Assembly: GCF_007992835.1 (NCBI RefSeq)
Contig: NZ_BKBA01000003.1
Location: 806,001 to 870,000 of the forward strand
Length of the DNA stretch: 64,000 nt
Direction: 5' to 3'
Source of the DNA: Knoellia locipacati
GTDB lineage: Bacteria > Actinomycetota > Actinomycetes > Actinomycetales > Dermatophilaceae
A program made the position numbers and the translations under genes. This document shows, piece by piece, positions 56,532 through 64,000 of this stretch (positions are counted from its first letter, which is position 1; the number at the start of each line of letters is the position of its first letter). The notes beneath the pieces are model-generated. The model saw only the letters and a program-made list of their open reading frames with translations, had not been told where the DNA came from and did not search any database.

Positions 56532-58042
56532 GGCTCGCCTCCCGCTCGGTCCGGTCGGTCCCCGGTATGCCGTCCGCCCACCTGCGTGGCCGCGTCGCCC
56601 CTCTCGCGGGCCCACCACTGCCGGAAGGTCTCCTTCGGCGGGTTCGGCACGTCGCGGGCGTCGGTCCAGGCACCCAGTCCGGGCACCCGTCGCACGGTCC
56701 GGTCGCCGAGGAGGCGCCCCGCCGTCGTGGCGCCGCGCTGCGCGAGCGCCAGCCGACGGGGGTCCGACAGCACCCACGCGGCGGCCTTCATCGCGGCGGA
56801 CTCGGCCCGGTGTCCTCCCTGCTCGGCCACCGTGCCGCGCAGCTCGACGAGCAGCTCCGGGATGTTGATCCGCACCGGGCAGGCGTCGAAGCACGCGCCA
56901 CACAGCGACGACGCATAGGGCAGCGACTGGTCGACCTCGCTCGCCGTCCCGCGCAGCTGCGGGTTGAGCACGGCACCGATCGGCCCCGGGTAGACCGAGC
57001 CGTAGGCGTGCCCGCCCGTGCGCTCGTAGACCGGGCACACGTTGAGGCAGGCCGAGCACCGGATGCACCGCAGCGCCTGCCGGCCCATGGTGTCGGCGAG
57101 GACGTGGCTGCGCCCGTTGTCGAGCAGGACGACGTGGACCTCCTGCGGGCCGTCGCCGTCATGCACCCCGGACCACATCGTCGTGTAGGGGTTCATCCGC
57201 TCCCCCGTGCTCGACCTCGGCAGCAGCTGGAGCATCGGCGCGAGGTCGTCCCACGTCGGCAGGACCTTCTCGATGCCGACGACCGAGATGAGCGTCTCAG
57301 GCAGCGTGAGGCACATCCGCCCGTTGCCCTCGGACTCGACGACGACGAGGGTCCCGGTGTCGGCGACCGCGAAGTTGGCCCCGCTCACGGCGACGCGTGC
57401 CCGCAGGAACTTCTCGCGCAGGTGCAGCCGTGCGGCCTCCGCGAGCCGGGCCGGGTCGTCGGTGAGGTCGTCCGGCGCGGGACGGCCGACCTTGCCCATC
57501 TCGCGCACGAAGACCTCACGGATCTCGCTGCGGTTGCGGTGGATGGCGGGCACGAGGATGTGGCTCGGCCGGTCGCCGAACAGCTGGACGATGAGCTCGG
57601 CGAGGTCGGTCTCCCACGCCGCGATGCCCGCCGCCTCGAGGGCCTCGTTGAGCTCGATCTCCTGGGTCGCCATCGACTTGACCTTGACGACCTCGTCGAC
57701 GCCCTTGGCGCGCGCGATGTCGACGACGATCCGGTTGGCCTCGTCGGCGTCACGCGCCCAGTGCACGGTCGCGCCGTTCGCGGTGAGGCTGGCCTCGAGC
57801 TTCTCGAGGTAGTCGCCGAGGTGGGTCAGTGCCTCGTCCTTGGCGTCGGCGCCCGCCACCCGCAGCGCCTCCCACTCGGGGACCTCGGCGACGACGGCGG
57901 CCCGCTTCGCCCGGATCGTCGACGTGGCGCGGTGCAGGTTCTCGCGCTGCTGCGTGTTCGCGAGCGCCTCGCGCGCGGCCTCGGGGAAGGACGGCATACC
58001 GACGAAGGTCGGTGACGTGCGCTGGACCGGAGGGGCGCTCAT
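56528..58042 (-). CDS. lutB: Lactate utilisation iron-sulfur protein B
   Basis: A 504-aa Fe-S protein: LUD-like N-terminal part (VKVKSMATQEIELNEALE, ANFAVADTGTLVVVESEGNGRM), then two cluster motifs CIRCSACLNVCPVYE and CGACFDACPVRINIPEL. It passes electrons in the LutABC lactate-oxidising complex. ATG 58042 is the family start and overlaps lutA by 4 bp. Confidence 0.93.
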   Translation of the reverse strand: MSAPPVQRTSPTFVGMPSFPEAAREALANTQQRENLHRATSTIRAKRAAVVAEVPEWEALRVAGADAKDEALTHLGDYLEKLEASLTANGATVHWARDADEANRIVVDIARAKGVDEVVKVKSMATQEIELNEALEAAGIAAWETDLAELIVQLFGDRPSHILVPAIHRNRSEIREVFVREMGKVGRPAPDDLTDDPARLAEAARLHLREKFLRARVAVSGANFAVADTGTLVVVESEGNGRMCLTLPETLISVVGIEKVLPTWDDLAPMLQLLPRSSTGERMNPYTTMWSGVHDGDGPQEVHVVLLDNGRSHVLADTMGRQALRCIRCSACLNVCPVYERTGGHAYGSVYPGPIGAVLNPQLRGTASEVDQSLPYASSLCGACFDACPVRINIPELLVELRGTVAEQGGHRAESAAMKAAAWVLSDPRRLALAQRGATTAGRLLGDRTVRRVPGLGAWTDARDVPNPPKETFRQWWARERGDAATQVGGRHTGDRPDRAGGEP

Positions 58043-58812
58043 GCCGGACTCTCCTTCGTCGACGCGAGGATCTCGGCGAGGTGCATGCTCCGTATGCCGG
58101 CCCGCTGCCTCCCGAGGATCCCTCCGATGTGCGCCAAGCAGGAGTTGTCGCCGGCGACGACGACCTCGGCGCCGGTCTCGACGACGTGCGTGGCCTTGTC
58201 GGTGCCCATGGCGACGGACACGTCGGAGTTCTTCATCGCGAAGGTGCCACCGAAGCCGCAGCACTCGTCCGCCCCGGGGAGCTCGACGAGGTCGATGCCC
58301 TCGACGGCTCGCAACAGCTGCAGCGGCCGGTCCCCCACCCGCAGCAGCCGGAGCGAGTGGCAGGTCGGGTGGTAGGTCACGCGGTGCGGGAACCACGCGC
58401 CCACGTCGGTGACGCCGAGGACGTCGACGAGGAACTCGGACAGCTCGTGCACCCGTGGCGCGACCCGCTCGACCTCGCTCGCCAGGCCCTCGTCGCCTGC
58501 GCGCCGGGCGACCATCGCGTGCTGCTCCCGGACCGAGCCGACGCACGACCCCGACGGCGCGACCACCACGTCGTAGTCCCCGAACACGTCGACGAAGCGA
58601 CGGACGAGCGGGACGGCCTCGCCGGCATACCCCGTGTTCGTGAGCATCTGGCCGCAACAGGTCTGCGCGGCAGGGAACTCGACCCGGCACCCGAGCCGCT
58701 CGAGGAGGCGCACCGTCGCCTTCGGCGTCTCCGGCCACATCGTGTCGTTGAAGCACGTCGCGAAGAGCGCAACCCGCAGGTCGGTGCGAGGAGGTGGTGC
58801 GGGCGCATCCAT
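58039..58812 (-). CDS. lutA: Lactate utilisation protein A (CCG-domain)
   Basis: A 257-aa protein with two cysteine-rich CCG domains: AAQTCCGQMLTNTGY and ADECCGFGGTFAMKNSDVS, typical of LutA/GlpC-type subunits that bind an unusual cluster. First gene of lutABC. ATG 58812 has TAGGGT 7 bp upstream (minus strand, 58820-58825), predicting a leaderless operon mRNA. No lactate permease or GntR-type regulator is adjacent. Confidence 0.93.
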   Translation of the reverse strand: MDAPAPPPRTDLRVALFATCFNDTMWPETPKATVRLLERLGCRVEFPAAQTCCGQMLTNTGYAGEAVPLVRRFVDVFGDYDVVVAPSGSCVGSVREQHAMVARRAGDEGLASEVERVAPRVHELSEFLVDVLGVTDVGAWFPHRVTYHPTCHSLRLLRVGDRPLQLLRAVEGIDLVELPGADECCGFGGTFAMKNSDVSVAMGTDKATHVVETGAEVVVAGDNSCLAHIGGILGRQRAGIRSMHLAEILASTKESPA

Positions 58813-58937
58813 GGCTCCGACCCTAGGACGTGGAGTCGCCGGGTGTGAGGTGCGTCGCACGGCCGAGCACCCGTAGGGAGGTAGTGGCTCCTTCTCGCCG
58901 CTGCCTACCGTCGAGGCAACGTGCCTAGGAGGCCCAC

Positions 58938-59648
58938 ATGAGCACCACCCTCACCCCTGCCAGCACCGCGGCGCCCACCCCTGCGCCCGAGCCCACCGTC
59001 GACGCGGTCCACGACCACCTCGCCCAGTGGGTGCTCGACCCCGAGTACCCCTGCCTCGGCGCCCGCGCCGTCTTCAACCGCGACCGCGCCACCGTCGTCA
59101 CCACCGGCCGTCTCGGCAGCGCGAGCAGCAGCCTCGACGTCTACCAGGCGCTGCGCGACTTCGGCGACGACGCCAACCCGGACGAGGGGTTCACCTCGCT
59201 CGTCGCGGCGTTCGGTGGACAGGCGCCGGCCACCGAGCGCGCGTTCGAGGACCGCCTCTGGACGACGCTGCAGCACCTCCACGACTTCGACGACACCCCG
59301 TGGAACCCGGAGGTGTCGAGCGACCCGGCCGACGTCGACTTCTCGTTCAGCATCGGCGGCGTCGCCTACTTCGTCGTCGGGCTGCACCCGCAGGCCTCGC
59401 GCGACGCCCGCCGCACCCCGTGGCCGGTCCTCGTGTTCAACCTGCACTCGCAGTTCGAGGAGCTCAAGGCCTCGGGGCGCTACGAGCACATGCGCGACCT
59501 CATCCGCAGCCGCGACTTCGACCTCCAGGGCTCGGTCAACCCGATGGTGGCCGACCACGGCGAGCAGTCCGAGGCCCTCCAGTACTCCGGCCGCAAGGTC
59601 GACTCCTCGTGGCAGGCGCCGCTCGACCGCGAGGGCATGGCACCGTGA
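58938..59648 (+). CDS. YqcI/YcgG family protein
   Basis: A 236-aa protein: YPCLGARAVFNRDRATVV, SSDPADVDFSFSIGGVAYFVVGLHPQASRDARR (in parts) and PVLVFNLHSQFEELKASGRYEHMRDLIRSRD are YqcI/YcgG hallmarks. Function not established; family members are often beside DUF1989 or efflux genes. Promoter TACCGT at 58906-58911 with GGGAGGTAGTGGCTCC 30 bp before it; RBS AGGAGG at 58927-58932. Coupled to the next gene by a GTGA overlap. Confidence 0.85.
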   Translation: MSTTLTPASTAAPTPAPEPTVDAVHDHLAQWVLDPEYPCLGARAVFNRDRATVVTTGRLGSASSSLDVYQALRDFGDDANPDEGFTSLVAAFGGQAPATERAFEDRLWTTLQHLHDFDDTPWNPEVSSDPADVDFSFSIGGVAYFVVGLHPQASRDARRTPWPVLVFNLHSQFEELKASGRYEHMRDLIRSRDFDLQGSVNPMVADHGEQSEALQYSGRKVDSSWQAPLDREGMAP

Positions 59649-60271
59649 CGTCGGTGACCACCGACCCCGCCGACGGCTTCTCCCGACTCGCCCCGCAGAC
59701 CGGCACCCACGTCCGGCTCGCCCCGGGTGACGTCCTCACCCTGCTCGACCCCACGGGCGTTCAGGTGAGCGACCTCTACTGCGTCAGCGCCGACGACGTC
59801 GCCGAACGGCTCTCGTCGGGCCGGTCGATCGACTTCGAGAACACCATCTCGTTCACCACCGGCTCCCGGCTGTGGAGCAACCGGAGCCGCCCGATGATGA
59901 CGGTCGTCGAGGACACGTGCGGCAGCCACGACTTCCTCCTCACCCCGTGCAGCCAGCAGACCTTCGACATCCTCTACCCGGACCTCGAGGGCGCCGAGCA
60001 CCCGAGCTGCTTCGCGAACCTCGTCGGCGCGCTCGAGCCGCACGGCGTGCGTCGGGACGACATCGGCACCACGCTCAACGTCTTCATGAACGTCTGGCCC
60101 GACGAGTCCGGCGAGCTGCACATCGACCCGCCCAAGAGCGTGGCGGGAGACCGCTTCTCGGTGCGGGCCGAGATGGACCTGCACGTCGGCATCACGGCGT
60201 GCTCCGCCGAGAAGTCCAACGGCGGGGTCTGCAAGCCGATCGACTGGCAGGTCACCCGAGCCGGCTCCTGA
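59645..60271 (+). CDS. DUF1989 (urea carboxylase-associated) protein
   Basis: A 208-aa protein: LDPTGVQVSDLYCVSADD, SFTTGSRLWSNRSRPMMTVVEDTCGSHDFLLTPCS (in parts) and GITACSAEKSNGGVCKPIDWQV identify DUF1989. Cys and His residues (CGSHDFLLTPC) could bind metal. In other bacteria DUF1989 proteins accompany urea carboxylase in guanidine/carboxyguanidine breakdown; no such enzyme is near here. Start GTG 59645. Confidence 0.88.
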   Translation: MTSVTTDPADGFSRLAPQTGTHVRLAPGDVLTLLDPTGVQVSDLYCVSADDVAERLSSGRSIDFENTISFTTGSRLWSNRSRPMMTVVEDTCGSHDFLLTPCSQQTFDILYPDLEGAEHPSCFANLVGALEPHGVRRDDIGTTLNVFMNVWPDESGELHIDPPKSVAGDRFSVRAEMDLHVGITACSAEKSNGGVCKPIDWQVTRAGS

Positions 60272-60339
60272 CCGAAACGGTGCGGCGCCGACCCGCGTGG
60301 CGTGGTGCCGCGCCCCTGCCCAGGTCCTAGCGTCGAGTC

Positions 60340-60861
60340 GTGGCTCGCACGGACTCGACGACCGAGGACCTGGTCGAGGCGCCTCGCGGCTTCCGTGGCC
60401 AGCTGGCGCACCGGACCGGGCTGGGCATCGTCGTCCTCATCCTCGTCGCGGGGCTCGCGGGGTTCCTCGGTCCGCGCACGAGCACCGAGACGGCGAGCGC
60501 CGGTGGCTGGCGGCTCACCGTCGAGCACGCCTCGGTGACGCGCGCCGGGCAGCCGGCGCCGCTCCACCTCAGGGTCGAGCACCCCGACGGCTTCACCACG
60601 CCGGTGCAGATCGACCTGTGCGACAACCTCTTCGACCACCTCGACTTCCAGAACTGGTACCCCAACCCCTCGGCAGAGACGAGCTCGCCGGGCCGGCTGC
60701 TCTACGAGTTCGACCCGCCCTCGGGGCCTGTCCTCGAGGTCAGCCTCGACGCCCGCGCGGCGCCGGGCCAGTGGGGCGGCTACGAGCACTGCCGGGCGAC
60801 GGTCCTCGTTGACGACGCGCCCGTCGTGGGCGTGGAGTTCGGCGTACGGGTGGTGCCCTGA
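60340..60861 (+). CDS. Membrane-anchored hypothetical protein
   Basis: A 173-aa protein with one N-terminal transmembrane helix (TGLGIVVLILVAGLAGFLG, residues ~27-45) and an exported beta-rich domain (WRLTVEHASVTRAGQPAPLHLRVEHPDGF..., CDNLFDHLDFQNWYPNPSAE). No family recognised. TAGCGT at 60328-60333 is 6 bp before the GTG, so leaderless. Its stop overlaps the DUF421 start (TGATG), linking the two. Confidence 0.78.
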   Translation: MARTDSTTEDLVEAPRGFRGQLAHRTGLGIVVLILVAGLAGFLGPRTSTETASAGGWRLTVEHASVTRAGQPAPLHLRVEHPDGFTTPVQIDLCDNLFDHLDFQNWYPNPSAETSSPGRLLYEFDPPSGPVLEVSLDARAAPGQWGGYEHCRATVLVDDAPVVGVEFGVRVVP

Positions 60862-61346
60862 TGGACATCGTGCTGCGGGCCACCGTCGTCTTCTTCCTGC
60901 TGTGGCTCGTCATCCGGGTCACCGGCAAGCGCGAGGTCGCGCAGCTGTCGGCCTTCGACATGATCATGGTCGTCACGCTCGGCGACCTCGTCGCGCAGGG
61001 GGTCGTGCAGGAGGACTACTCGCTCAGTGCCGCCGCGCTGGCGGTCACGACGTTCTGCGTCCTCAGCCTGGTCCTCGCGTGGACCCACTTCCGCTTCCCC
61101 GTGACCCGGCCGCTGCTGTCGGGCCGGGCGCGGGTGGTCGTCCGCAACGGCGAGCCCATCCTCGAGGTGCTGTCGTCCGAGCACCTCACGATCGAGGACG
61201 TGGAGGAGGCCGCTCGCGAGAAGGGGATCCGCCGGCTTCGTGAGATCGAGCTGTGTGTCCTCGAGGTCGACGGCGGCTTCTCGTTCTTCACGGTCGACGA
61301 GCCCGACGAGCGCGAGGGCGCGACCGAGGACCACACACTGCAGTGA
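60861..61346 (+). CDS. DUF421 (YetF-like) membrane protein
   Basis: A 161-aa protein with three hydrophobic segments in residues 1-85 and a soluble DUF421 domain: VTGKREVAQLSAFDMIMVVTLGDLV and LTIEDVEEAAREKGIRRLREIELCVLEVDGGFSFF (in parts). Family function is unclear. Shorter than YetF but complete in its two parts. Paired by overlap with the preceding anchored protein, which may be its partner. Confidence 0.87.
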   Translation: MDIVLRATVVFFLLWLVIRVTGKREVAQLSAFDMIMVVTLGDLVAQGVVQEDYSLSAAALAVTTFCVLSLVLAWTHFRFPVTRPLLSGRARVVVRNGEPILEVLSSEHLTIEDVEEAAREKGIRRLREIELCVLEVDGGFSFFTVDEPDEREGATEDHTLQ

Positions 61347-61472
61347 CCCGCGGAGGGTACGTCCGCTCCGGCAAAGCCCCACGGACCGCGACCTCGTTGT
61401 CGCGACCCGCGGGACCATGTCACGGCACACCCCTGCGTATGCCGTCCGCCCGCCTACCGTGGCGGGCTCGCC

Positions 61473-62144
61473 TCAGCCGGTCGGCTGGCGCAGCGCCGCG
61501 GCCTCGGCGGCGAGGGCCTCGATGCGAGCCCAGTCCCCCTGTGCCACCGCGTCCTTGGGCGTCAGCCACGACCCGCCGACGCAGCCGACGTTGTCGAGCG
61601 CGAGCCACTGCGGCGCCGTCTGCGGCGTGATGCCGCCTGTCGGGCAGAAACGCAGCTGGGGGCACGGCCCGGCGACGGCCGAAAGATAGGGTCGTCCGCC
61701 GCTGGCCTCGGCGGGGAAGAACTTCATCGCCTCGAGACCGGCCTCGGCCAGGGTGAGCATCTCGGTGAGCGTCGAGGCGCCGGCGAGCAGCGGCAGCCCG
61801 CTGTCGAGCGCCGCCTCGAGCAGCCGCGGCGGCGAACCGGGGGTGACGATGAACTGCGCACCGGCGTCCTTGACCTGCTGGACCTGCTCGGGCGTGACCA
61901 CGGTCCCGGCCCCGACGACCATGCCCTCGACCTCGGTGGCGACGGCCTCGATGGCACCGAGGCCCGCCTCGCTGCGCAGGGTGATCTCGATGACGGGGAT
62001 CCCGCCACGCACGAGCGCCCGGGCGAGCGGGACGGCCTGCTCGACCGTGTCGACGACGACGACGGGGATGACCGGCGCGAGGTCCAGCACGTCGGCACCG
62101 CTGCGGACGGGCGCGGTCGTCTCGGTGGTCAGCAGGGGGCTCAT
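61473..62144 (-). CDS. eda: 2-keto-3-deoxy-6-phosphogluconate aldolase
   Basis: A 223-aa KDPG/KHG aldolase: EITLRSEAGLGAIEA with the catalytic Glu, VGAGTVVTPEQV, and the Schiff-base Lys in AMKFFPAEASGG, followed by CPTGGIT. Splits KDPG to pyruvate and glyceraldehyde 3-phosphate in the Entner-Doudoroff pathway. It overlaps edd by 4 bp. A weak CGCGAC/GTCGCG hairpin at 61387-61404 may terminate it. Confidence 0.94.
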   Translation of the reverse strand: MSPLLTTETTAPVRSGADVLDLAPVIPVVVVDTVEQAVPLARALVRGGIPVIEITLRSEAGLGAIEAVATEVEGMVVGAGTVVTPEQVQQVKDAGAQFIVTPGSPPRLLEAALDSGLPLLAGASTLTEMLTLAEAGLEAMKFFPAEASGGRPYLSAVAGPCPQLRFCPTGGITPQTAPQWLALDNVGCVGGSWLTPKDAVAQGDWARIEALAAEAAALRQPTG

Positions 62145-64000
62145 CGGGTCTCCTCGGACGTCAGGGTGTGGCTGGTGGTGAGGTCGGCGTTGCCGCCGAG
62201 GTCCTCGAGGTCAGGCACGAGCGCCATCGCTCCGAAGACGTGGGCGCCCTCGTCGGCGCGGCCCACCGCCGCCCGCAGGGGCGCGAACAGCTCGCGCCCG
62301 GTGCCGGGCTCGTCCCTCGTGACGCGCGGCGCCGAGGGCCTGGCGGCGAGCTCGTCGGCGTCGACGAGCAGGTCGAGCCGCCCGGTGACCGAGTCGAGGC
62401 GGATGACGTCACCGTCGCGCACCTTGGCGATCGGGCCGGCGTGCACGGACTCCGGGGTGACGTGGATCGCCGCCGGGATGGCCCCCGAAGCGCCGCTCAT
62501 GCGCCCGTCGGTGACGAGCGCCACGGCATACCCGCGCTTCTGGAGGACACCGAGCGAGGGAGTGAGGGCGTGCAGCTCGGGCATGCCGTTCGCGCTCGGG
62601 CCCTGCTCGCGGATGACGATGACGACGTCGCGGTCGAGCTCGCGCCGCGAGAAGGCCTGGAGGAAGCCGACCTGGTCGGTGAAGACGCGCGCCGGCGCCT
62701 CGATGACGCGGTGCTCGTCGGCCACGGCGGACACCTTGATGACCGCGTGCCCGAGCGACCCGCGGAGCACCCGCAGCCCGCCGTCGACGGCGAACGGGTC
62801 GTCGGCGCCGCGCAGCACGGTGGGGTCACCGGACGTGGGCCCGACGTCGACGAACTCGAGCCGGCCGTCGACGAGGACGGGACGCTGGGTGTAGTGACGC
62901 AGCCCCTCGCCGGCCAGGGTGAGGACGTCGTCGTGGAGCAGACCCGCGTCGAGGAGCGTCGCCACGGTGTATGCCGTGCCTCCGGCCGCGTGGAAGTGGT
63001 TCACGTCCGCGGTGCCGTTGGGATACATCCGGGCGATCGACGGGACGACCGCCGAGAGCTCGTCGAAGTCGTCCCAGGTGAGGTCGATCCCCGCCGCGGC
63101 CGCCATCGAGATGAGGTGCATCGTGTGGTTGGTCGAGCCGCCGGTCGCGAGCAGGGCGACGACTCCGTTGAGCACCGACCTCTCCGAGACGACCTGACCG
63201 ATGCCGTAGGGCGAGTCGGACGCGGCGATCTCGGCGACGCGCGCGGTGGCGGCGGTGGTGAGCGCGTCACGCAGCGGGTCGTCGGGGTGGACGAAGGCGG
63301 CGCCCGGCAGGTGCAGGCCCATGACGTCCATGAGGAGCTGGTTGGAGTTCGCGGTGCCGTAGAACGTGCACGTGCCGGGCGAGTGGTACGACGCGACCTC
63401 GCTGCCGAGCAGCTCGTCGCGGCCCACGTCACCGGCGGCGAAGGCGCGGCGCGTCTCGGCCTTGTCGGCGTTGGACCGGCCCGACGCCATCGGCCCGGCG
63501 GGCACCAGGGCCATCGGCAGGTGGCCGAAGGCGAGGGCGCCGGCGACGAGCCCGGGCACGATCTTGTCGCAGACGCCGAGCAGCAGGACGCCGTCGAACA
63601 CGTCGTGCGAGAGGGCGATGGCCGTCGACATCGCGATGACGTCGCGGCTGAACAGGCTGAGCTCCATGCCGGCCCGGCCCTGGGTGATGCCGTCGCACAT
63701 GGCGGGCACCCCGCCGGCGACGCGGGCGACGGCACCGAGGTCGCGCGCGGTCTGCTTGATCCGCTCGGGGTAGTGCTCGAAGGGCGCGTGGGCCGAGAGC
63801 ATGTCGTTGTAGGACGTGACGACGCCGAGGCTGACCCCGGTCGTCGCGGACATCACCGCCCGGTCGCTGCCACCACAGGCCGCGACGGCGTGGGCGAGGT
63901 TCGAGCAGCCGAGGTCGGTGCGGGCGGGGCGAAGGCTGAGCTCGGACGCGGCCCGGGCCGTGCGCTGCAGGTATGCCGTGCGGCTGGCGCGGCTGCGCTC
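62141..64000 (-). CDS. edd: 6-phosphogluconate dehydratase, 5' end outside window
   Basis: An Fe-S dehydratase of the IlvD/Edd family that turns 6-phosphogluconate into KDPG. The visible 619 codons include [15 protein letters not shown] before the in-frame ATG at 63853, so that ATG is internal and the gene runs past base 64000. Cluster ligands appear in [22 protein letters not shown] and [15 protein letters not shown]-terminal [19 protein letters not shown] is typical. Coupled to eda, so the pathway is probably used. Confidence 0.94.
   Translation of the reverse strand, partial: ERSRASRTAYLQRTARAASELSLRPARTDLGCSNLAHAVAACGGSDRAVMSATTGVSLGVVTSYNDMLSAHAPFEHYPERIKQTARDLGAVARVAGGVPAMCDGITQGRAGMELSLFSRDVIAMSTAIALSHDVFDGVLLLGVCDKIVPGLVAGALAFGHLPMALVPAGPMASGRSNADKAETRRAFAAGDVGRDELLGSEVASYHSPGTCTFYGTANSNQLLMDVMGLHLPGAAFVHPDDPLRDALTTAATARVAEIAASDSPYGIGQVVSERSVLNGVVALLATGGSTNHTMHLISMAAAAGIDLTWDDFDELSAVVPSIARMYPNGTADVNHFHAAGGTAYTVATLLDAGLLHDDVLTLAGEGLRHYTQRPVLVDGRLEFVDVGPTSGDPTVLRGADDPFAVDGGLRVLRGSLGHAVIKVSAVADEHRVIEAPARVFTDQVGFLQAFSRRELDRDVVIVIREQGPSANGMPELHALTPSLGVLQKRGYAVALVTDGRMSGASGAIPAAIHVTPESVHAGPIAKVRDGDVIRLDSVTGRLDLLVDADELAARPSAPRVTRDEPGTGRELFAPLRAAVGRADEGAHVFGAMALVPDLEDLGGNADLTTSHTLTSEETR

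Overview
The window is about 72% GC and dense with genes that often overlap by 1-8 bp. It carries F420-dependent PPOX and luciferase-like families, a SARP regulator and many GTG starts. This points to an actinobacterium; the mix (tryptophan dioxygenase, class F sortase, PSRP/PEP synthase, Edd/Eda) would suit a Micrococcales genus such as those of Intrasporangiaceae, but that placement is inference. It reads as ordinary chromosome: no insertion sequence, integrase, phage module, rRNA, tRNA or CRISPR array was seen. The 5' gene (DUF5990-like) and the 3' gene (edd) run off the window.

Layout. 1-8.9 kb: fumarase, HAD phosphatase and GNAT, VOC protein, CbiX-like chelatase, ABC exporter, thiolase, tryptophan 2,3-dioxygenase. 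8.9-14.2 kb: an AfsR-type SARP regulator beside two secreted cell-wall-type hydrolases (CHAP and M15). 14.2-16.5 kb: TetR plus DHA2 MFS pump. 16.6-19.9 kb: a five-gene minus-strand operon (LLM-hemerythrin fusion, DUF2461, MmcQ/YjbR, a small conserved protein, TfoX-N). 20-23 kb: exported ScyD/ScyE-like propeller, class F sortase and its likely substrate. 23.2-26.4 kb: 50-aa ORF and a large LuxR (LAL) regulator. 26.5-32.2 kb: APC permease, then Lgt-like protein, an MJ0619/Tes-like radical SAM enzyme and small membrane proteins. 32.2-34.9 kb: small PPOX, SRPBCC, UBP-zinc-finger and DUF1304 proteins. 35-39.4 kb: catalase-alcohol dehydrogenase-SDR operon. 39.4-47.2 kb: nine overlapping minus-strand genes with four glycosyltransferases, a PIG-L/methyltransferase fusion, an acyl-CoA-dehydrogenase-like protein and a LuxR regulator. 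47.2-51.7 kb: amidohydrolase, small secreted protein, MFS/TetR pair, ACT protein. 51.8-55.2 kb: PEP synthase, its regulatory kinase/phosphorylase and a 38-aa membrane protein. 55.5-64 kb: PH-domain protein, lactate-utilisation LutABC, YcgG-DUF1989 pair, DUF421 protein, Entner-Doudoroff eda-edd.

Main results of the hunt. (1) Four promoters carry three GCAGCG-type direct repeats with an 11-bp period, each exactly 8 bp from a conserved xAxxxT hexamer, which is the known layout of a SARP target. They precede the CHAP gene, the M15 gene, the SARP gene itself and a small secreted protein 35 kb away, so a SARP regulon of exported proteins can be read from the sequence. (2) The octamer GTATGCCG/CGGCATAC occurs about 46 times on the two strands, in several reading frames, forcing the rare codons TAT and GCA. 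One inverted pair forms a 20-bp hairpin between convergent genes, as uptake sequences do in other bacteria. (3) Two near-identical long hairpins with core GGACACCTATAGGTGTCC close two convergent gene pairs. (4) The nine-gene glycosyltransferase operon and the Lgt-like/radical SAM pair look like little-described biosynthetic systems. (5) Many single genes have TAnnnT 6-7 bp before the start codon, which predicts leaderless mRNAs.
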